DNA of 14,352 bases from Acidobacteriota bacterium (GTDB lineage: Bacteria > Acidobacteriota > Terriglobia > Bryobacterales > Bryobacteraceae). Below are positions 6,848 to 14,110 of the stretch, in pieces. Numbering within the stretch: the first letter of the stretch is position 1; each line of letters starts with the position of its first letter. The notes under the pieces were generated by a model, which made no database searches, had not been told where the DNA came from, and saw only the letters and a program-made list of their open reading frames with translations. Both the position numbers and the translations under genes were made by a program. Location: the NCBI GenBank assembly GCA_023436715.1, contig JAEZIJ010000105.1, positions 1-14,352 on the forward strand. The letters run 5' to 3'.

Positions 6848-7351
6848 ATGCAGGTAGTTCAGGCCGGTACCCACAAGCTCATACAGCTCGAATTCGAGCC
6901 GGAAGTTCTTGGCAGCATCGCCAAGCAGGCCGGTTTCGAGTGCAGCCTTGTGGACGGAAAGCGCGCGCTGTCGCTCGAGTTAAAGGCTTCCGGACGGCCC
7001 GGTCCGCTGCTTCTTTTCGACGCCGCGGACCCCGCCAACCTCGGCTGGTTCTCCCGCTGCCAGTTCTATGTGGACGGCCAGACCGGACTCGTCTTGCAGA
7101 CCCCGATTTCCGTAGCTAATCTCAAGGACCGCACCGGCCGCACGCTGCCGGACGCGCTGAGGGTCCAGCTTGCGAAGGAACTGCCGGTGAACTTCCGCCT
7201 CCCCGGGAAGAGTCCGGTAACCGAGCAGATGGTGTACGCCGTGCTGCTGAGCTTCCTGACCGCGCTGGTCACTTCGGGCGTGGGCGTCTGCGGCGGCCCC
7301 GTCGTCAAGGCACTTGCCGGGCGCACGGACGGGCCGGGCATGCGGAACTGA
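6848..7351 (+). CDS. uncharacterised 167-residue protein
   Basis: I do not recognise the family. The first ~125 residues are mixed alpha/beta (for example GPLLLFDAADPANLGWFSRCQFYVDG, residues 52-77, shown only as a landmark in part: LLLFDAADPANLGWF) with no signal peptide. Residues 127-153 (from QMVYAVLLSFLTALV to VCGGPVV) are hydrophobic and could be a C-terminal membrane anchor or a buried helix. A glycine-rich basic tail follows. The start ATG 6848 is 5 nt after the macro-gene stop, with only a weak purine stretch (GAGAGA), suggesting translational coupling. The secreted-protein gene follows after 18 nt. A role linked to the neighbours is possible but unproven. Confidence 0.65.
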   Translation: MQVVQAGTHKLIQLEFEPEVLGSIAKQAGFECSLVDGKRALSLELKASGRPGPLLLFDAADPANLGWFSRCQFYVDGQTGLVLQTPISVANLKDRTGRTLPDALRVQLAKELPVNFRLPGKSPVTEQMVYAVLLSFLTALVTSGVGVCGGPVVKALAGRTDGPGMRN

Positions 7352-7369
7352 CGATTCAGGAGAAAGAAG

Positions 7370-8248
7370 ATGGCTGGTGAGATGCGAGTGGCCCGCCTGG
7401 TGCTCGTGCTGGCGTGTTTTTGGGCGGCGCTGCCCGCCATGGCCGATACCCGATTCAGGGTAAGGCAGATGACGCGCAATGACATTCCGTTCGGAACGGG
7501 ACAGTGCGACATCCGGCTCCAGATCGATGGCGAGGCGGAGGTCAGCGTGCGCGGCGACTCAGTGTTCATCCGCACGATTACGGGCCGGGATGGACGGGAC
7601 GACGGCTCCGAGTGCAACGAGGCCTTGCCTGGCCGTAACGTGCAGGACTTCCAATTTGAAGTCAAGGACAGCCGGGGCGATATCGGCTTGCTTGCCGAGC
7701 CTTCGCAGCGGAGCGGCTACGCCGCCGTCGTGAGAATTCGCGACAGCAAGGGCGGGGAAGGCCGGTATCACTTCCGGATCAAGTGGGCAGTGACGGGCGG
7801 TGGGGGCTGGCGCGGACGTGACGGAGGAGGCTGGCGGGGGCGTAACGAAGAAAGCTTGCGGGAGAACGATCAAGGCAACTGGTCGCCGCCGGCCGGGCGC
7901 AGGGGCGACCTCTCGCGTTGGGACCGCACGATCTTCTACACCGGGCGGGGCCGCGGGCGATTCTTCCACCCGGGAATGGGCCAACGGCGGATTTCCGAGG
8001 TCGTCGTCCGGATTGAGCGCAACGGGCGCGTGTTGACCGACCTGCATACGGAGCGCGGCCGCGTGTCATTCGCAGGGAGAGTCGCGCGCGTGCTCGACGA
8101 TGGCCGTATCGCCGCTGTGGTGCGGTCCGCGGACGGTGGGATCGACGGTGAAATGCTGCTGGTCGTGAGCGGAGACCGGGTACGTGCGATCCGCATGGAT
8201 GCCGGTTCGGGGCGCGACCGCATCTCACTCGACTGGACCGAAGACTAG
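7370..8248 (+). CDS. secreted hypothetical protein with Gly/Trp/Arg repeat linker
   Basis: A 292-residue exported protein. The signal peptide covers about residues 1-25 (basic start, hydrophobic core, cleavage after AMA). A beta-rich domain at about 26-141 contains C46 (GQCDIRL) and C82 (SECNEALP), likely a disulfide, plus DFQFEVKDSRGDIGLL. From memory this pattern recurs in many secreted acidobacterial proteins, but I know no named family. A flexible linker at 143-158 repeats GGGWRGR twice. The C-terminal part (about 205-292) is beta-rich (RISEVVVRIERNGRVL, GEMLLVVSGDRV). AGGAG at 7358-7362, 7 nt upstream, supports ATG 7370 over the in-frame ATG at 7382. The gene is 5 nt before the ABC ATPase gene. 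Function is unknown; a cell-envelope role is inferred. Confidence 0.75.
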   Translation: MAGEMRVARLVLVLACFWAALPAMADTRFRVRQMTRNDIPFGTGQCDIRLQIDGEAEVSVRGDSVFIRTITGRDGRDDGSECNEALPGRNVQDFQFEVKDSRGDIGLLAEPSQRSGYAAVVRIRDSKGGEGRYHFRIKWAVTGGGGWRGRDGGGWRGRNEESLRENDQGNWSPPAGRRGDLSRWDRTIFYTGRGRGRFFHPGMGQRRISEVVVRIERNGRVLTDLHTERGRVSFAGRVARVLDDGRIAAVVRSADGGIDGEMLLVVSGDRVRAIRMDAGSGRDRISLDWTED

Positions 8249-8253
8249 ACCCC

Positions 8254-9276
8254 ATGACGGGCGTCCGCACCCTCGAGCTACGAAAGACGTATCAGTCGGC
8301 GCCGACGCCGGCGGCACACACGGCGGGTTTCGGCTTTCTGGCCGCGCGCCGGGCCGCAAGGAACAACAACTCGAAATCGGAGATTGTCGCGCTGGCGGGC
8401 ATCACGCTGGAGGTACGGCCCGGAGAGATTTTCGGATTGCTGGGGCCGAACGGCGCGGGGAAATCGACCACGGCCGGTATCCTCACGACGCGCGTGCGTC
8501 CGACGGGCGGCCAGGCCTGGATCGGGCCGCACGAGGTTTGGAAGGACCAGGTCGCGGCTAAGCGCCTGATCGGCGTGGTGTCGCAGCGGCCGAACCTGGA
8601 TTTCTCTCTCACCGCCCGGGAAATTCTGCTGTTTCACGGCGCCTATTTCGGGCTCTCGGCCCGGGAACGCGCGCGCCGCGCGGACCGGCTGCTCGATTAC
8701 TTCAAGCTGACGGACCGCGCCAATCACATGGTTCGAGGCTTTTCGGGCGGCATGATGCAGCGGCTGTCCATCGCGCGCGCGATGATGCACGACCCGGATG
8801 TGCTCTTCCTGGACGAGCCGAGCGCCGGGCTCGACCCGCAAACCCGTCTGCTGCTCTGGGAGGTTGTGCGGGAGTACAACCGCGGCGGCAAAACCGTCGT
8901 GCTCACGACACACAACATGGACGAGGCGGACGCGCTGAGCTGCCGCATTGCAATCATCGATCACGGGCGTATCATCGCGCTCGGCACTCCGGCCGAACTG
9001 AAGGCATCCATACCGGGAGGGTATCTTCTGCGGCTCCGCTTTGGCCGGTCCGTGCCCGAACTGGCTGACCGCATACGGTGCATGGCGGGTGTGCGGGAGG
9101 TGCGCCCGGCGGGGGAAAGCGGCATGGACATCTACGCCGACCGCGGAGGATCGCTGATTCCGCAGGTGGTGAATGCGGCCGCGGCGGCCGGGGTGGACCT
9201 GACCGACGTGCACATCGCCGAACCGAGCCTCGAAAACCTGTTCCTCCACCACACGGGACGGAGTCTGCGCGAATGA
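8254..9276 (+). CDS. ABC exporter ATP-binding protein (DrrA-like)
   Basis: This 340-residue ATPase energises an ABC-2 type exporter. Walker A is GPNGAGKST (64-72), the Q-loop is Q111, the signature is FSGGMMQRL (163-171), Walker B plus catalytic Glu is VLFLDEPSAGLD (183-194, E188), and the switch histidine is H220. A ~75-residue C-terminal domain (about 265-340) resembles that of daunorubicin-resistance-type ATPases. Unusually, about 28 residues (15-42, including FGFLAARRAARNNN) separate the first strand KTY from the A-loop region VALAGITLEV, where relatives have only a few residues. Its stop codon overlaps the start of the permease gene (ATGA). The cargo is unknown; drug, lipid or glycan export are the usual options. 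Confidence 0.92.
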   Translation: MTGVRTLELRKTYQSAPTPAAHTAGFGFLAARRAARNNNSKSEIVALAGITLEVRPGEIFGLLGPNGAGKSTTAGILTTRVRPTGGQAWIGPHEVWKDQVAAKRLIGVVSQRPNLDFSLTAREILLFHGAYFGLSARERARRADRLLDYFKLTDRANHMVRGFSGGMMQRLSIARAMMHDPDVLFLDEPSAGLDPQTRLLLWEVVREYNRGGKTVVLTTHNMDEADALSCRIAIIDHGRIIALGTPAELKASIPGGYLLRLRFGRSVPELADRIRCMAGVREVRPAGESGMDIYADRGGSLIPQVVNAAAAAGVDLTDVHIAEPSLENLFLHHTGRSLRE

Positions 9277-10040
9277 CCTGGAAATCGTTCATGGCGATGC
9301 TGGCGCGGGATGCCCACGTGGCCCGGCGCAACTTCATCCCGCTGCTCTTGCAGAACCTGGTTCAGCCGTTGCTGACGGTGTTCGTATTCGGCGCGGTGAT
9401 GACGCGCAGCGGCCTGATGCCCGCTTCCTACCCGAGCATGCTGCTTCCCGGCATCATCGCAATCAGCATGATGATGTCGGGGACGCAGGCGGTGGCGATG
9501 CCGCTGATCGCAGAGTTCCAGTTCACGAGGGAAATCGAGGACCGGCTCCTGGCGCCGGTGTGGATCGGCTGGGTGGCGATCGAGAAACTCGTGGCTGGAA
9601 TGGCCCAGGCGCTGGTGGCGGGATTTGTTGTGATCCCGGCGGCGTGGTTGATTCTCGGCAAAGTCGACTTGAGTTTTGCCGCACCGGTTGAACTCATTGC
9701 GATGGCGCTGCTGGTGGCGCTGTTCTCGGCCTCCTGCGGGCTGGCCATGGGGTGCAGCGTCGGCCAGACGCACGTCGGGCTGTTGTTCAGCCTCGTATTG
9801 GCCCCGATGCTGTTCTTCGGCTGCACGTACTATCCATGGAGCGCGCTGAAGACGTTTCCGTTGTTGCAGAAGCTTGTGCTGCTGAACCCGATGGTTCACG
9901 CGTCGGAGGGCTTGCGCGGGACCCTGGCGCCGCAGGTGTCTCATTTGCCGGTTCTGGTGGCCGGCGCCGCCCTGCTGGGGTTCGATGTGTTGCTGACGGC
10001 AATCGGCCTGATTCAGTTCCGCCGCCGGGCGATCAGCTAA
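9273..10040 (+). CDS. ABC-2 type exporter permease (DrrB-like)
   Basis: A 255-residue inner-membrane subunit with about six membrane segments, beginning at residues ~22-45, 55-78, 100-125, 133-158, 166-190 and 225-248. The cytoplasmic loop EIEDRLLAPVWIGWVAIEKL is typical of the ABC-2/DrrB family and contacts the ATPase. The start ATG 9273 lies within the last codons of the ATPase gene (4-nt overlap), which shows translational coupling. It is the last gene of the + strand run and ends 36 nt before the convergent kinase gene. Confidence 0.9.
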   Translation: MTWKSFMAMLARDAHVARRNFIPLLLQNLVQPLLTVFVFGAVMTRSGLMPASYPSMLLPGIIAISMMMSGTQAVAMPLIAEFQFTREIEDRLLAPVWIGWVAIEKLVAGMAQALVAGFVVIPAAWLILGKVDLSFAAPVELIAMALLVALFSASCGLAMGCSVGQTHVGLLFSLVLAPMLFFGCTYYPWSALKTFPLLQKLVLLNPMVHASEGLRGTLAPQVSHLPVLVAGAALLGFDVLLTAIGLIQFRRRAIS

Positions 10041-10068
10041 GCCGCCGCCCCGCGAGTTCCACCCCCTC

Positions 10069-10089
10069 GAGTCTTCTCAGAGTAGACTC
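10069..10089. terminator. weak candidate bidirectional terminator hairpin
   Basis: GAGTCT (10069-10074) and AGACTC (10084-10089) form a 6-bp stem, with two further possible pairs inside the 9-nt loop. It lies between the convergent permease and kinase genes and overlaps the kinase stop codon. No T-tract is visible on either side, so termination is only a guess. Confidence 0.25.
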
Positions 10090-12125
10090 TCGGGGAGCGA
10101 CTCCCAATCCGGCTCCTCGGCCGGAGGCGGGGCGGGATGGGTCTGGCCGCACCAGCGCTCCAGGGCGGATCTGAGCTCCTGCGGGTTGACCGGCTTTGCG
10201 AGATAGTCCGTCATCCCGGCGGCAAGACACTTTTCGCGGTCGCCTTTCAAGGCGTTGGCAGTCATGGCGATGATAGGCACCAGGCCGCAGGGTTCCGGAA
10301 GACGCCGAATGGCCTGGCTGGCTCTGAAGCCGTCCATGACGGGCATCTGGCAATCCATCAGCACAACCGCGTAGCCGCCCGCCGCCGCAGCCTTTGCAGC
10401 CGCTTCGCCATTCTCGGCGACGTCCGCTGAAAATCCGAGCTTCTCGACCAGTTTCCGCGCCACTTTCTGGTTTACCGGGTTGTCCTCGGCGATGAGGATT
10501 TTCGGGCCGGCGGCGAGACCCGCAACCGCCTTGGACAAGAGTGTCAATGAGGCTACGGCCTCCGGTCCGGCCTGTGTACGTTGAAGCAGCGCCTCGAGGA
10601 GCTTCGACGGGCGGATCGGCTTTGCGATCAGCGCACGCGCCCCGAGGGCTTCCGGAGTCCTCCCTTCGCTGCGCGGCACAATCAGCAGCAGTGCTTGCCC
10701 CCAACGGTGGCGTAATTGTTCGAGGTTCGGGTCGGCGGCGTCCGCGATCACGAAATCGTACCGTTCGTTCCCCGCGGGTGGCGGCGCCTCGGTGTCGACG
10801 GTCTCTATGCCCCCAGCCACGGCACAAGCGCGGATCATGTTTCGGGTCGCCGCATGGCGGTGTACGATCAACACCCTGAGGTTGCCCGGACGAGGCGGCA
10901 ACGCCCGCGCCGGACCGGGCACAACCTCAGCCTCCACACTGAAGCGGAAGCTCGACCCCTTGCCGGGCCAACTCGACGCCGCGATGGAACCCCGCATTGC
11001 CTCGACGAGTTTCTTGCAGATCGCAAGGCCCAGCCCAGTGCCGCCATACCGCCGCCGGGTGCTGTCTTCGCCCCGGTAGAAGGCCTGAAATAACTTCCGC
11101 ACTACTTCCGGCGTCATCCCTATGCCCGTATCGGCGACCTCTATGCACAGTTCGGCGCGCCCCTCCTCCAGCGCTTTGGAGGAAACGTTCACGCTGACTT
11201 CGCCTTTTTCAGTGAACTTGACCGCGTTCCCCAGGAGATTGATGAGAATCTGGCGGAAGCGGCCGGCGTCGCCCCGCACCTGAGCGGGAACGGCCTCTGA
11301 AATGGTCGTCAGAAGTTCGAGGCCCTTGGCCTCCGCGCGCTCGGCGAACAGTAACACGGACTGCTCGACTTCGCGCCGTGGGTCGAATTCCATCAATTCC
11401 AGCTCCAATTTTCCGGACTCGATCCGGGAGAAGTCGAGGATCTGGTTGATGATGTCGAGAAGGATTTGACCGGAATAGCGTATGGTTTCGACGTAGTCGG
11501 TCTGCTCGCGGTTGAGTTCGGTGTGTTCCAGCAGCGTGAGCATGCCGAGCACGCCGTTCATGGGAGTGCGGATCTCGTGGCTCATGCTGGCCAGGAACTC
11601 GCTCTTCGCTGCGTTCGCCATCGCGGTCTGGGCGGCCATTTCGTTGGCCCACACGGTGGTCTTTTCAAGGACGGAATTTGCGGCTTCCAACTCGGCGGCG
11701 GCCTGTTCGGCCCGCTCCTTGGCGCGGCGCAGTTCCTCCTCGCGCCGCCGGCGGCCGGAGGCGTCGCGCACCAGCGCGAGGGTGCGCCATTCACGGTTGA
11801 GCTTGATCGACAGGCTGGTGATTTCGACGGGCAGTTCGGTCAGGTCTTGGCGGCGGACGGTGGTTTCGAAGGTTGTGCGATGTTTCGCGCCCCGGAGTTC
11901 CGCCGGAACGAGGTGTTCAACAGTCCGGCCGAGCATTTCGGAATGGGAATAGCCGAAGGCGCTCTCGGCGGCCGGATTCCAGAACGTGACTTTGCCTTTG
12001 GCGTCAAGCAGGAAGGCCGGTTCTTCCGCGAGCACCTTGGGAACCATCTGATACCGCCCCACCAGTGCACACACCCCAAACGCGGCAGCCGCAACCGCCA
12101 GAACGGCGATGGACAGAACGATCAC
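10077..12125 (-). CDS. membrane-anchored hybrid sensor histidine kinase
   Basis: A 682-residue hybrid kinase. One membrane helix (2-23) is followed by a cytoplasmic PAS domain (about 33-120), a coiled coil (about 125-165), HisKA with phosphoacceptor H183 (SMSHEIRTPMNG) and HATPase with N300 (INLLGNAVKF), DTGIGM (332-337) and GGTGLGL (361-367). There are two receiver-like domains. The first (about 416-515) keeps the IAD and AKP landmarks but has VHRH in place of the acidic pocket, so it is degenerate. The second (542-658) is complete with E547/D548, D591 (VVLMDCQMPVMDGF) and K644. There is no HPt or output domain, so a partner must receive the phosphoryl group elsewhere. The start is GTG 12125; the frame has a stop shortly upstream. 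It follows the efflux gene by 59 nt. The stimulus is unknown; the single helix suggests cytoplasmic sensing through PAS. Confidence 0.9.
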   Translation of the reverse strand: MIVLSIAVLAVAAAAFGVCALVGRYQMVPKVLAEEPAFLLDAKGKVTFWNPAAESAFGYSHSEMLGRTVEHLVPAELRGAKHRTTFETTVRRQDLTELPVEITSLSIKLNREWRTLALVRDASGRRRREEELRRAKERAEQAAAELEAANSVLEKTTVWANEMAAQTAMANAAKSEFLASMSHEIRTPMNGVLGMLTLLEHTELNREQTDYVETIRYSGQILLDIINQILDFSRIESGKLELELMEFDPRREVEQSVLLFAERAEAKGLELLTTISEAVPAQVRGDAGRFRQILINLLGNAVKFTEKGEVSVNVSSKALEEGRAELCIEVADTGIGMTPEVVRKLFQAFYRGEDSTRRRYGGTGLGLAICKKLVEAMRGSIAASSWPGKGSSFRFSVEAEVVPGPARALPPRPGNLRVLIVHRHAATRNMIRACAVAGGIETVDTEAPPPAGNERYDFVIADAADPNLEQLRHRWGQALLLIVPRSEGRTPEALGARALIAKPIRPSKLLEALLQRTQAGPEAVASLTLLSKAVAGLAAGPKILIAEDNPVNQKVARKLVEKLGFSADVAENGEAAAKAAAAGGYAVVLMDCQMPVMDGFRASQAIRRLPEPCGLVPIIAMTANALKGDREKCLAAGMTDYLAKPVNPQELRSALERWCGQTHPAPPPAEEPDWESLPESLL

Positions 12126-12132
12126 CCGGCCA

Positions 12133-12166
12133 GGAGTCTCCTGCCTTTCTCATCGGCGGAGACTCC
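12133..12166 (-). promoter_or_regulatory. hairpin covering the kinase ribosome-binding site
   Basis: On the minus strand GGAGTCTCC (12166-12158) and GGAGACTCC (12141-12133) form a perfect 9-bp stem with a 16-nt loop. Each arm is also itself nearly palindromic. The right arm contains the AGGAG (12142-12138) that is the only good ribosome-binding site for the GTG start at 12125 (12-nt spacing). Folding would mask it. With no T-tract following, translational control fits better than termination. Confidence 0.4.
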
Positions 12167-12184
12167 GAGGCCGAACAGGAGAAA

Positions 12185-14110
12185 TTACTGTATCGCCGGC
12201 AGCGCGCTCGGCGCCCGGGATACTTTGCCCTTGAACGCTTCGTCGATCGAGATATTGTAGGTCTCGAGGGTACGTCCGACGGCCTGGTCAAGCTGCACCT
12301 TCGCCTTGGCGTAGGAGCTCTCGGCTCCCACTTCCTGCGACCTTGCCTGCGCGAGGTCGCGCTGGTACTGGATGACGAAGAAGATGGTGGAGGCGCCGAG
12401 CGCGTACTTCTTCTGTTCGGCGTCTACCGTCTGTTCCGCCAGCACCCGCGCCTTGACCGCCGCCTGGTATCCAGCGCGCGCCTGCTGCTGCGCGATCAGC
12501 GCGTTCCGCACATCCAACCGGATGCCGTTGATCAGACGCTGCTGGCTGAGTTCCTGCTGCCGCAGGTTGACCTGGTCCATCACCATGTCCGCCTTGGCCG
12601 CTCGGTTCTGCAGAGGCACGCTCAACTGGAACGCGATCGAGTAGTCCGGGAAATTGCGGCGGAAGAGCTGGCCGAAAGCGCTCCCGATTCCGCCCATGAA
12701 GAACGGGTCGGGGATGCGCTGGAACTGGTTCGGATCGATGCCCGGCGGAATCGACACCGTGTTGAGCTCACCGACCAACGCGTTGTTCTGGAAGCTCGCC
12801 TGGAGGTCGAGCGACGGCAGAAGCTGGCTCTTCGTGCCCTTCAGACCAATCTTCGTGCTGTCGATATTGATGCGACTCTGGGCCAGTTCAGGACGGCTCT
12901 CCAGTGCGCGTGACACCAGGTCCTGCACCGGCTGGATCTCTTCCTGTTCCGGCACGCTGATCCGGTCCGTCGGGATAATGTGTGCCTCGGAGATGCTCGG
13001 GCTGGCGACGCCCGTGCGGCTCAGGGCGTTCTTGAGCGCCGTCTCCTGCTGGAGCAACTGCGTCTGCGCGTTCACCAGTTGCTGCTGGTTCGAGGCGACC
13101 TCGGCCTCGGCGCGGACGATCTCGATCGGCGCCAGGGTGCCGATTTCGACCTGCTTCTTGTTGTCGTCGTAGAGCTTCTGGGAGAGCGCCAGGGCCTGCT
13201 GTTTCACCTTGACGTTCTCGCTGAAGCTCACCAGGTCCCAGTATCCGCCGATCACCTGGGATACCGTCGCGATGACCTGCTGTCTGAAGGCGAGATCCGA
13301 GACCTCCCGGGTGTTTTTCGCAATCCGGATGTTGCGGTTGTTGACTGCCAATCCGAAGCCCTGAAGCAGCCGCTGGCTGATCACCACATCCATATTCGCG
13401 CTCGTGTACGGGTTGTAGGTCCCACCATACGCGTTGTTCTTTACGTTGGTGTTCGACCAGCCCGCCGAAATGGACGTGCCGGTGAGAAACGCCTTCTGAA
13501 AACCGGCATTGAAGCTCTTGTTGCTTATCGCCAGGGCGGTCAGCCCGGTGGTGATCGAGTTGGACTGGGGAGACGAGCGGTGACCCACGTTGCCCGCAAT
13601 GTAGAAGGACGGGTCGAGGGTGGGAATCGAGGTTCCGGTTGCGGTGATGATGGTGCCGCCCGCGCCGCCGCTCGAAGAGGAGGAACCGCCGCTCCCGCCG
13701 CCTACGCCGGTCCCGCTGCCCGTGCCCATCACCTGCGAAAGGATATTCGTGGTCACGGTCTGCACGCTGGTCGGCACGCCGCGCAGAGGACCGCCGGCCT
13801 TTGCGCGCAACAGGCTGGCGTCGGCGTTAATGGCGCCGTAGCGCTGCACTGCGATGTCCAGGTTGTTTTCAAGTGCCAGGGCGATGGCATCCTGTAGTGA
13901 CAGGTAGATGTTTCCGCCGCGCAGGAGTTGTTCCAGCCGGCCCGAATTCGACAGATCGACCGGCGGAAGCTCCTGGAACTGGTACGGCCGGACCAGGCCG
14001 GAGAATCTCCCGCCGCTATCTTTTATGCCTGGGACTTGGGCGGCGCCGGCGATGGGCGCCAGAAGCATTAAAACGCAGAGTACTGCAATCCCGCGTTGTA
14101 TCGAGATCAT
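12185..14110 (-). CDS. TolC-family outer-membrane efflux protein
   Basis: A 641-residue trimeric outer-membrane channel subunit, the exit duct for tripartite pumps or type I secretion. The signal peptide covers 1-24 (cleavage after GAA). The motif LSLQDAIALALENNLDI (70-86) is the usual start of the first efflux-protein repeat. Long amphipathic helical stretches follow (about 255-365 and 525-615), with membrane beta segments between them (about 168-250 and 440-520). It is longer than the ~450-500 residues of typical members, owing to an N-terminal extension (25-68) and an inserted Gly/Ser tract at 129-152. GAGGT at 14119-14123, 8 nt upstream, supports ATG 14110. No adaptor or inner-membrane pump gene is adjacent on this strand; a hybrid kinase gene follows. 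An ABC exporter lies convergently nearby but lacks an adaptor, so pairing is speculative. Confidence 0.88.
   Translation of the reverse strand: MISIQRGIAVLCVLMLLAPIAGAAQVPGIKDSGGRFSGLVRPYQFQELPPVDLSNSGRLEQLLRGGNIYLSLQDAIALALENNLDIAVQRYGAINADASLLRAKAGGPLRGVPTSVQTVTTNILSQVMGTGSGTGVGGGSGGSSSSSGGAGGTIITATGTSIPTLDPSFYIAGNVGHRSSPQSNSITTGLTALAISNKSFNAGFQKAFLTGTSISAGWSNTNVKNNAYGGTYNPYTSANMDVVISQRLLQGFGLAVNNRNIRIAKNTREVSDLAFRQQVIATVSQVIGGYWDLVSFSENVKVKQQALALSQKLYDDNKKQVEIGTLAPIEIVRAEAEVASNQQQLVNAQTQLLQQETALKNALSRTGVASPSISEAHIIPTDRISVPEQEEIQPVQDLVSRALESRPELAQSRINIDSTKIGLKGTKSQLLPSLDLQASFQNNALVGELNTVSIPPGIDPNQFQRIPDPFFMGGIGSAFGQLFRRNFPDYSIAFQLSVPLQNRAAKADMVMDQVNLRQQELSQQRLINGIRLDVRNALIAQQQARAGYQAAVKARVLAEQTVDAEQKKYALGASTIFFVIQYQRDLAQARSQEVGAESSYAKAKVQLDQAVGRTLETYNISIDEAFKGKVSRAPSALPAIQ

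Noticed and set aside
8278..9252. 324-codon minus-strand open frame opposite the ABC ATPase gene
   Set aside because: The plus strand carries all ABC ATPase motifs; the antisense product is low-complexity His/Arg-rich sequence with no family character.
12980..13897. 305-codon plus-strand open frame opposite the TolC-family gene
   Set aside because: Shadow of the efflux gene: it has no ribosome-binding site and no domain, and the minus strand has a signal peptide and family motifs.
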